Of a stretch of 5,602 nucleotides of DNA, positions 1 to 4,529 are shown in pieces (within the stretch, counting starts at the first letter, position 1; every line of letters begins with the position of its first letter). The DNA comes from Acidimicrobiaceae bacterium (GTDB taxonomy: Bacteria; Actinomycetota; Acidimicrobiia; Acidimicrobiales; Palsa-688). The stretch is from positions 1 to 5,602 of the forward strand of contig WQVT01000192.1 of the NCBI GenBank assembly GCA_009785715.1, given 5' to 3'. The notes beneath the pieces were generated by a model. It worked only from the letters and a program-made list of their open reading frames with translations. It searched no databases and was not told the DNA's origin. The position numbers and the translations under genes are program-made.

Positions 1-518
1 ATGCACCCCTCCACCCGGGTCGCGCCGAGCAGGCCCGCGAGCCGGCTTCCGGGGGCAACCTCGACGGCGTGGCGTGCCGGGACGCCGGACCCGGCAGGGA
101 CACCATGGGCAACCGGCAGGTTCAGATCGCCCAGGTGCTGCCAGAGCGTCCCCCCGAACGCCACGTTGAGCAGCTGGATGCCGCGACAGACGGCGAAGAG
201 CGGCAGGCCGGCTGCCAGTGCGGCACGACTCAGGACCGCCTCGGTCTCGTCGCGACACGGGTCGACCCCGTAGACGGCGGGATGGGCCACCTCTCCAAAG
301 CGGGACGGATCGACGTCGGGGCCGCCGACGAGCATCAGGCCGTCGAAACGCGCCAGATCCGCCCCCGGCTCCGCACCCAGGGCGACCGGGACGGCGCCGG
401 CACGCCGGAGCGCGTCGAGATACTCGCTCTGCACGGCCTCGGCCGCGCCCGCCCACCCCGATACCCGACCCGGCGCGAGCCGGGGCGCGACGACGGCGAT
501 CAGCGGCGGTCCGGTCAA
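1..518 (-). CDS. Class I glutamine amidotransferase-like hydrolase, peptidase C26 / gamma-glutamyl-GABA hydrolase family (3' end outside window)
   Basis: Family members such as PuuD hydrolyse gamma-glutamyl amide bonds, for example gamma-glutamyl-GABA in putrescine breakdown, in the cytoplasm. About 172 residues are visible. In order they show an N-terminal beta strand (PLIAVVAP, residues 5-12), the LMLVGGPDVDPSRFGE segment (61-76) that shapes the oxyanion side of C26 enzymes, a CRDETE segment (88-93), the nucleophile elbow FAVCRGIQLLN with Cys111, and the family block AFGGTLWQHL just after it. The catalytic His and Glu lie beyond the window edge. The start is TTG at 518-516. An in-frame TAG at 539-537 limits any extension, and the next in-frame GTG would remove the first strand. 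A TAACCT hexamer sits 7 bases upstream and no Shine-Dalgarno is seen, which suggests a leaderless message. The gene is divergent from the amidase, so both may act on amide substrates; this is inference. The family call is firm, but the exact substrate is unknown. Confidence 0.9.
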   Translation of the reverse strand, partial: MTGPPLIAVVAPRLAPGRVSGWAGAAEAVQSEYLDALRRAGAVPVALGAEPGADLARFDGLMLVGGPDVDPSRFGEVAHPAVYGVDPCRDETEAVLSRAALAAGLPLFAVCRGIQLLNVAFGGTLWQHLGDLNLPVAHGVPAGSGVPARHAVEVAPGSRLAGLLGATRVEGC

Positions 519-525
519 GAAACCG

Positions 526-531
526 AGGTTA
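526..531 (-). promoter_or_regulatory. Candidate -10 element (TAACCT) for the C26 hydrolase, leaderless type
   Basis: Read on the minus strand, TAACCT fits the actinobacterial TANNNT -10 consensus and ends 7 bases before the TTG start. Transcription starting 6-8 bases downstream would begin at or next to the start codon. There is no convincing -35 box, and no Shine-Dalgarno between it and the start. The call rests on spacing and consensus only. Confidence 0.4.
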
Positions 532-537
532 CGCCGC

Positions 538-543
538 TACCGT
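538..543 (+). promoter_or_regulatory. Candidate -10 element (TACCGT) for the amidase, leaderless type
   Basis: TACCGT fits TANNNT and lies 8 bases upstream of the amidase ATG, so the predicted transcription start falls at about the first codon. No purine-rich ribosome-binding site precedes the ATG (the bases between are GCGCCTCG), which agrees with leaderless translation. No clear -35 box is seen. Its upstream half overlaps the divergent -10 region, so the two promoters may compete. Confidence 0.4.
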
Positions 544-551
544 GCGCCTCG

Positions 552-1709
552 ATGACCGGTTCCGCGACGTGGATCACCCGGCTCGACCTCGGGTCGGGCG
601 GGACCCGGGTGGCGGTCAAGGACCTGCTCGACGTCGCAGGGGTCCCGACCACGGCCGGCTGCCGGGCCGTGGCGGAGCAGGCCCGGCCGGCGACGACGGA
701 CGCGGCCTGCCTGGCCGGCCTGCGCGCCGCCGTGGCGTCCGGCACCGCCCGGCTGATCGGCAAGGCCAACCTGCACGAACTTGCAGACGGGATCTCTGGG
801 ATCAACCCGTGGTTCGGGACGCCGGTGAACCCGCTCGATCCCGCCCTCGTGCCCGGCGGGTCCTCGAGCGGGTCTGCCGTCGCGGTCGGCAGCGGTGAGG
901 CCGACATTGCGATCGGCACGGACACCGCAGGCTCGGTCCGGATCCCGGCCGCCTGTTGCGGCGTCTCGGGGTTGAAGACCACGTTCGGCCGGGTACCGAC
1001 GCACGGGCTGTGGCCGCTCGCCCCGAGCCTCGACACGATCGGCCCGCTGGCCGCCGATGTGGCGGGCGTGGCGGAGGGCCTGCGCCTACTCGACCCCGGC
1101 TTCGTCCCAGGGCCCGCCCTGGAGGGGCCGATCGGTCGCCTGCGAGCCACCGGCCCTGATGGCTCACCGCTCCTGGCCGACCCCGAGCTCGAAGCCGCCC
1201 TCGACGCCGCCCTCGCCGTCTCGGGTCTCGAGGTGACCGACCTGCCGCTTCCGGGTTGGCTCGATGCGGCACGGGCCGCCCTGCACCTGATCGGCGCAGA
1301 GGCAGCAGAGGCGAACCGGGCCCTCGTGCGCGACCACCCCGACGGCCTCGGTGACGACGTCCGGGCGGCGCTCGCGAACGGCGCCCGGGTCGGTCGTCAG
1401 CAGGTCCTCGCTGCCAGGTCCGTTGCGAGACGATGGGCGGACAGGCTCGAGGGAGAAGTGTTCACGCGGGTGGCGGCCATCGCCCTCCCCGTCCTGGACC
1501 ACCTCCCGCCGCGTCTCGACGGGGACCTCTCCTCGTCGCTCACCGTGCGTTGGACCGCGCCGGTCAACCTGGCCGGGCTGCCGGCGCTTGCCATCCCGGT
1601 ACCCCTGGGCGCGATACCCACGTCGCTGCAGCTGGTCGGACCGGCGGGGTCGGAGGCGGGCCTGCTCGGACTGGGGGCCAGGATCGAGACGGCCGTCCGG
1701 GGCCGCTGA
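552..1709 (+). CDS. Amidase-signature family hydrolase, compact form (385 aa)
   Basis: Amidase-signature enzymes hydrolyse amides to acid and ammonia with a Ser-cisSer-Lys triad, and GatA uses the same fold for Glu-tRNA(Gln) amidation. All three residues are visible: Lys23 in VAVKDLLDVAG, cis-Ser104 in PGGSSSGSAVAV, and nucleophile Ser128 in GTDTAGSVRIPAACCGVSGLK. The two serines are 24 residues apart, as in FAAH and GatA. The C-terminus carries the family block NLAGLPALAIPVP and then LQLVG. The protein is short: members are usually about 450-500 residues with some 70-80 before the catalytic Lys, and here there are only 22. The ATG at 552 was chosen because an upstream extension would lie antisense to the C26 gene and shows no family similarity. 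It is probably a free-standing amidase and not GatA, since no gatB or gatC is nearby. The substrate is unknown. The second G of the usual DTGGS is Ala126, a mild deviation. Confidence 0.9.
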   Translation: MTGSATWITRLDLGSGGTRVAVKDLLDVAGVPTTAGCRAVAEQARPATTDAACLAGLRAAVASGTARLIGKANLHELADGISGINPWFGTPVNPLDPALVPGGSSSGSAVAVGSGEADIAIGTDTAGSVRIPAACCGVSGLKTTFGRVPTHGLWPLAPSLDTIGPLAADVAGVAEGLRLLDPGFVPGPALEGPIGRLRATGPDGSPLLADPELEAALDAALAVSGLEVTDLPLPGWLDAARAALHLIGAEAAEANRALVRDHPDGLGDDVRAALANGARVGRQQVLAARSVARRWADRLEGEVFTRVAAIALPVLDHLPPRLDGDLSSSLTVRWTAPVNLAGLPALAIPVPLGAIPTSLQLVGPAGSEAGLLGLGARIETAVRGR

Positions 1710-1723
1710 GTCAGGAGTAGCGG

Positions 1724-1729
1724 TACGCT
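1724..1729 (+). promoter_or_regulatory. Possible -10 element (TACGCT) for the coupling-ATPase gene
   Basis: TACGCT matches TANNNT inside the 90-base gap after the amidase stop. A start near 1736 would give a leader of about 64 bases holding the palindrome and the Shine-Dalgarno. No -35 box is recognisable, and read-through from the amidase is equally possible, because no convincing terminator separates the two genes. Confidence 0.22.
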
Positions 1730-1753
1730 CGGGGCGTCGCGGACCCGCCGGCC

Positions 1754-1768
1754 CGCCGTTGAACGGCG
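1754..1768 (+). promoter_or_regulatory. Perfect 15-base palindrome, possible operator
   Basis: CGCCGTT-G-AACGGCG has two perfect 7-base arms around one central base. A one-base loop cannot form a normal hairpin, so if functional it would more likely be a binding site for a dimeric repressor. It lies 31 bases before the coupling-ATPase start and downstream of the candidate -10, where a bound protein could block transcription. No second copy was noticed in the window. GC-rich DNA yields such palindromes by chance at some rate. Confidence 0.3.
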
Positions 1769-1784
1769 TGTCTCGGCGTTGGCT

Positions 1785-1789
1785 GGAGG
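1785..1789 (+). promoter_or_regulatory. Shine-Dalgarno (GGAGG) that decides the coupling-ATPase start
   Basis: GGAGG ends 10 bases before the ATG at 1800. The alternative in-frame TTG at 1779 lies upstream of this site and would add seven low-information residues (LAGGGSA), so the ATG is preferred. Confidence 0.6.
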
Positions 1790-1799
1790 CGGATCGGCG

Positions 1800-3179
1800 A
1801 TGACGACGGACCCCCGGCTCGAGCGGTTGCACCAGTACCTGCGCGCCCGCGGCGGGGGCCTGTACATCGGGAGCGGGCCGGGCGGCCTCGCGTTCGCCGC
1901 GCCGCAGCAGGCCGCGCTCGTGCTCGGTCCTCCACGGTCGGGGAAGACCTCGACGCTCGTCATCCCGAACGTGTTGGCCGCCCCCGGCGCGGTGGTTGCG
2001 ACGAGCACCAAGCCCGACGTGCTCCTGGCGACGCTCCGCCGGCGCGCCAGCGTGGGCCGCTGCTGGCTGCTCGATCCGACCGGCACGGTGCGCGTGCCCG
2101 AGGGCGTGACGCCGATCCGCTGGTCCCCCGTGCAGGCCTGCCGGCAATGGGACGAGGCCCTGGTCAGCGTGCGCGCCATGGTCGGGGCGGGCGGCGGTCC
2201 CCGGCTTCGCAACGGTGACGCCACCCACTGGACCGAGCGCGCCGAGGCCATGCTGGCGCCCCTGCTCCACGCCGCCGCCATCACCGGCGGTGACATGGAG
2301 CGCGTGGTCCGCTGGGTTCTCCGCCAGGACCTCGAGACCCCACACGCAGAGCTTTCCGCCCGCGGGGCCACGTTGGCCTCAGACGTTCTGGCCGGCCTGG
2401 CGGCCACCGACTCGCGGGAGCTGTCCGGCATCTGGTCGACGGCCGCCGGTGTGCTGGCCGCGTACCGCTCCGAGGCCGCGCTGGTGGCTGCCCGGGCCCC
2501 GAACTTCGATCCGCGAACGCTCCCGGCAACCTCCGACACCGTCTACGTCTGCGCGCCGGCCCGTCACCAGGCCCTTGCGGCGCCGATCGTCGTGGCGTTC
2601 CTCGAGCAACTGCGGGCTGGGGCGTTCACCCTTGTGGGAGAGGGGCAAGCGATGCCACCGGTCGTCCTGGCGCTCGACGAGCTCGCCAACATCGCACCCA
2701 TCCCCGACCTGCCCTCGCTGGTCTCAGAGGGGGGAGGCCAGGGACTCCTCACGTTGGGCTGCCTTCAGGACCTGTCCCAGGCACGCCAGCGGTGGGGCCC
2801 GGCCGCAGAGGGATTCCTGTCCCTGTTCGGCACCAAGGTGGTCCTGGGCGGGATCGCCGACGTCGCGACCCTCGAGCTCGTGTCCCGCCTCGGCGGGGAC
2901 GTCGACCTGCCGGTCCGCTCGATCAGCCGGGCGCCCTGGTGGGCTCCCGGTCGTGGCGCCCCGACCACGACCTGGTCCACCCGCCGCCAGCGCCGGATCC
3001 CCGTCGACGCGGTGAGCCAGCAGCCCGCCGGCACGGGGCTGGTGCTGGTGGGGAACCGGCCTCCCACCCGGGTCGGCCTCCGGCCGTGGTGGGAGGTGGA
3101 ACCATTCGCCACGCCCACCGTCACCCCGCGCCCCTTTGCCCACCCTCGAGCAACCCTCCAAGTGGCGAGAGAGCTCTAG
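1800..3179 (+). CDS. VirD4/TraG-like type IV secretion coupling ATPase (TraM-recognition/TraD type), soluble form, 459 aa
   Basis: Coupling proteins are hexameric ATPases that feed DNA-relaxase complexes or protein substrates into a type IV secretion channel. Walker A is GPPRSGKT (residues 43-50), followed by LVIPNVLAAPG and the TSTKPDVL strand that pairs with it. Residues near 90-97 read LLDPTGTV. Walker B is VVLALDELANIAPIPDLPSL with Asp293-Glu294, and the TraD/TraG-type SEGGGQGL and LQDLSQARQRWG block follows with Gln323. A TWSTRRQ segment and a Pro/Trp-rich tail close the protein. The all-alpha domain between Walker A and B is present, which fits VirD4 and not FtsK. No N-terminal transmembrane helices are present, unlike canonical VirD4/TraD. 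No relaxase, VirB-like or pilus gene is visible, and the neighbours are metabolic. The gene starts 90 bases after the amidase, and its TAG overlaps the apbE stop. The family is secure. Whether it serves conjugation, protein export or something else cannot be told here. Confidence 0.88.
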   Translation: MTTDPRLERLHQYLRARGGGLYIGSGPGGLAFAAPQQAALVLGPPRSGKTSTLVIPNVLAAPGAVVATSTKPDVLLATLRRRASVGRCWLLDPTGTVRVPEGVTPIRWSPVQACRQWDEALVSVRAMVGAGGGPRLRNGDATHWTERAEAMLAPLLHAAAITGGDMERVVRWVLRQDLETPHAELSARGATLASDVLAGLAATDSRELSGIWSTAAGVLAAYRSEAALVAARAPNFDPRTLPATSDTVYVCAPARHQALAAPIVVAFLEQLRAGAFTLVGEGQAMPPVVLALDELANIAPIPDLPSLVSEGGGQGLLTLGCLQDLSQARQRWGPAAEGFLSLFGTKVVLGGIADVATLELVSRLGGDVDLPVRSISRAPWWAPGRGAPTTTWSTRRQRRIPVDAVSQQPAGTGLVLVGNRPPTRVGLRPWWEVEPFATPTVTPRPFAHPRATLQVAREL

Positions 3180-3191
3180 ATCTTCGAGCTC
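3171..3191. terminator. Candidate bidirectional hairpin at the convergent gene ends
   Basis: GAGCTC at 3171-3176 and GAGCTC at 3186-3191 can form a 6-base stem around a 9-base loop. The loop contains AGATCT, itself self-complementary. The hairpin covers both stop codons of the two convergent genes, and would form in either transcript. There is no U-tract on either side, so it is not a classical intrinsic terminator, and the stem is short. No other terminator is visible at this junction. Confidence 0.3.
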
Positions 3192-3973
3192 GAAACGACC
3201 CCGGTGTCGACTCGATACCGGACGAACCCCGGCGTCTCGACCGGGCGGCCGACGGCGTCGATCACGAGACCCTCGTAGCCATCCAGGGAGGTCAGCCAGC
3301 GGGCCGCTTCGTCTCCCATCGCCAGCGCCGCGGTGGCGTAGGCATCCGTGTACACGAGCTCGGGGCCGACGACCGTGACCGCAGCGAGGTCGGTGGCGGG
3401 CCGGCCCCGGTGCGGGTCGATGACGTGAAGGCCCCGCTCGTACGTGCCGGAGGTCGCCACGGCCCCCTCCTCGAGGTGAACCACGGCGCAGAGCGCGTCG
3501 CGCCGGAACGGGTGCGTGATCCCGAGCTGCCAACCACCCCGATGCCCGGCACGGCCATGCACCCGCACGTCACCGCCCCCGTCCACCAGGTGGTCGGGCC
3601 AGCCCCGGGCCGTGAGGATCCCCGAGGCCCGCTCGATCGACCACCCCTTGACGGCGCCGGATGGATCGAGCCGGCCCCCGGCGCGGGCGTCGAAGTAGCC
3701 CGCCGTGTCGCGCCTCAGGTCCTCGCAGAGCGAGAGGATGGCCCGCACCTCCGGATGGCACTGCTCGACGGCGAGCTCGCCGGCGTCGAGCCGGCTGATC
3801 TCACTGGTCGCCTTGTAGGTGCTGAAGGTCTCGTCCACCCAGTGCAGCCACGCGACCGCCTCGGCCACCGCCTCGGCCATCGAGTCCGCCGCCTCCGCGT
3901 CGGATCGCTGCGGGCGCAGCTCGAAGCTGACGACCGTGCCCATCACCGTCTCGGCGTGGCGCAAGGGCTGCAA
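3176..3973 (-). CDS. apbE: FAD:protein FMN transferase (ApbE family), 265 aa
   Basis: ApbE enzymes use Mg2+ and FAD to attach FMN through a phosphoester bond to a Thr or Ser of target flavoproteins. Family blocks run in order: MGTVVSFEL (11-19), FSTYKATSEISRL (50-62), GYFDAR (92-97), DPSGAVKGWSIERA (103-116), HLVDGGGDVRVHG (128-140), WQLGITHP (148-155), VATSGTYER (172-180), HVIDPHRGRP (183-192) and the metal-binding TDAYATA (209-215), with Asp210 and Thr214 as likely ligands. The start is uncertain. TTG at 3973 lies 5 bases after the upstream stop, with GGGAAG 8 bases before it, but an in-frame TTG at 3964 or GTG at 3946 is possible. No choice gives a signal peptide or lipobox, so the protein appears cytoplasmic. 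It is last in the operon and directly follows its likely substrate. The TAG stop shares CTAG with the convergent gene. Confidence 0.94.
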   Translation of the reverse strand: MQPLRHAETVMGTVVSFELRPQRSDAEAADSMAEAVAEAVAWLHWVDETFSTYKATSEISRLDAGELAVEQCHPEVRAILSLCEDLRRDTAGYFDARAGGRLDPSGAVKGWSIERASGILTARGWPDHLVDGGGDVRVHGRAGHRGGWQLGITHPFRRDALCAVVHLEEGAVATSGTYERGLHVIDPHRGRPATDLAAVTVVGPELVYTDAYATAALAMGDEAARWLTSLDGYEGLVIDAVGRPVETPGFVRYRVDTGVVSSSKI

Positions 3974-3978
3974 TCCGC

Positions 3979-4524
3979 TTACTTCCCGGCCTTGGAGAGG
4001 GCCGCCTGGACGGTCTGGGCGAAGGCATTGGAGGTGAATGTCGCCCCCGATACCCCGTCGATGTTCAGGCTCTGGGCCCGGAGAAGCTCCTGGGTGAGGA
4101 TCGGCAACGCCTGGGAATTGATGAATTCCGAGCGAGGATCCGGGGCGTTGTCGATCGGGAAGTTGACCGAGGTGATTTTCCCGTTGTTGTAGGTGAGACG
4201 GACCTCGATTTCACCGTAGGCGAAGGTCACGTCGCTCCCGGTGAACTGCCCGTTGGGACCGGAGGGCGCCTTGGGGGCGGTGGTCGGTGGGGCCGTGGCC
4301 GGCGGCGTGGTGGTGGCGGGCGAGGTGGCGGCGGTTGATCCGGCAGAGGACGCGCTGGCGGTGGGGGCCGCGGTCGACGGGGGGCTGGAGGTTGCCGCCG
4401 ACGAGCCGGCGGTCGGCAGCAGGTTCGAGCCGCCGGCCGCCTTGAACGTCCCGGACGACTTGTACTGGAGGATGGCGACGACCGCGGCAACGGTTCCGAC
4501 GGTGGCGATCAGGGCACGACGCAT
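3979..4524 (-). CDS. Membrane-tethered FMN-binding domain protein, covalent flavin carrier (181 aa)
   Basis: FMN-binding (FMN_bind) domains, as in NqrC, RnfG and bacterial extracellular redox proteins, carry FMN covalently on a Thr and pass electrons on. The N-terminus MRRALIATVG plus a hydrophobic stretch (residues 4-20) forms a signal anchor or signal peptide with no obvious AxA cleavage site. Residues 29-91 are a low-complexity Ala/Thr/Pro/Ser linker. Residues 94-181 form the FMN_bind domain, with the flavinylation motif DGVSGATFTS at 156-165. The expected FMN acceptor is Thr162 in SGAT. The ATG start lies 5 bases after the reductase stop, and the stop lies 5 bases before apbE, which implies one message and coupled translation. 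By the positive-inside rule the FMN domain should face outside. It most likely accepts electrons from the upstream membrane reductase; this is inference from order and family. Confidence 0.92.
   Translation of the reverse strand: MRRALIATVGTVAAVVAILQYKSSGTFKAAGGSNLLPTAGSSAATSSPPSTAAPTASASSAGSTAATSPATTTPPATAPPTTAPKAPSGPNGQFTGSDVTFAYGEIEVRLTYNNGKITSVNFPIDNAPDPRSEFINSQALPILTQELLRAQSLNIDGVSGATFTSNAFAQTVQAALSKAGK
4252..4440 (-). other. Low-complexity Ala/Thr/Pro/Ser linker inside the FMN-binding protein
   Basis: This stretch encodes residues 29-91, built almost only from Ala, Thr, Pro, Ser and Gly, with irregular TAAPTA, PATTTPPAT and APPTTAP-like units and no strict tandem period. Such disordered linkers commonly span the actinobacterial cell wall or are O-mannosylated. 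It would place the FMN domain well away from the membrane. Its biased composition opens a long reading frame on the opposite strand, which is not a gene. Confidence 0.75.
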
Positions 4525-4529
4525 GGGAC

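Noticed and set aside
69..551. Open plus-strand extension upstream of the amidase, giving a 546-residue frame
   Set aside because: The minus strand here encodes a clear C26 hydrolase with its nucleophile motif. The extension is Arg/Gly/Asp-rich with no amidase similarity, so it is a high-GC shadow.
1703..1723. Inverted repeat CCGCT ... AGCGG after the amidase, considered as a terminator
   Set aside because: The stem is only 5 bases with an 11-base loop and no U-tract, too weak to call.
1164..2345. Long minus-strand frame of 393 residues
   Set aside because: It lies antisense to the amidase and the coupling ATPase, both with solid family motifs. Its product is Arg/Gly/Pro-rich and shows no recognisable domain.
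1397..2539. Minus-strand frame of 380 residues, Ser/Arg/Ala-rich
   Set aside because: It is antisense to confirmed genes, has no motif, and has low-complexity composition typical of antisense frames in GC-rich DNA.
2792..4192. Plus-strand frame of 466 residues, as long as the real coupling ATPase
   Set aside because: It spans the end of the coupling ATPase out of frame and all of apbE antisense. Its composition (Arg, Pro, Gly, Asp, Val) is that of a shadow frame.
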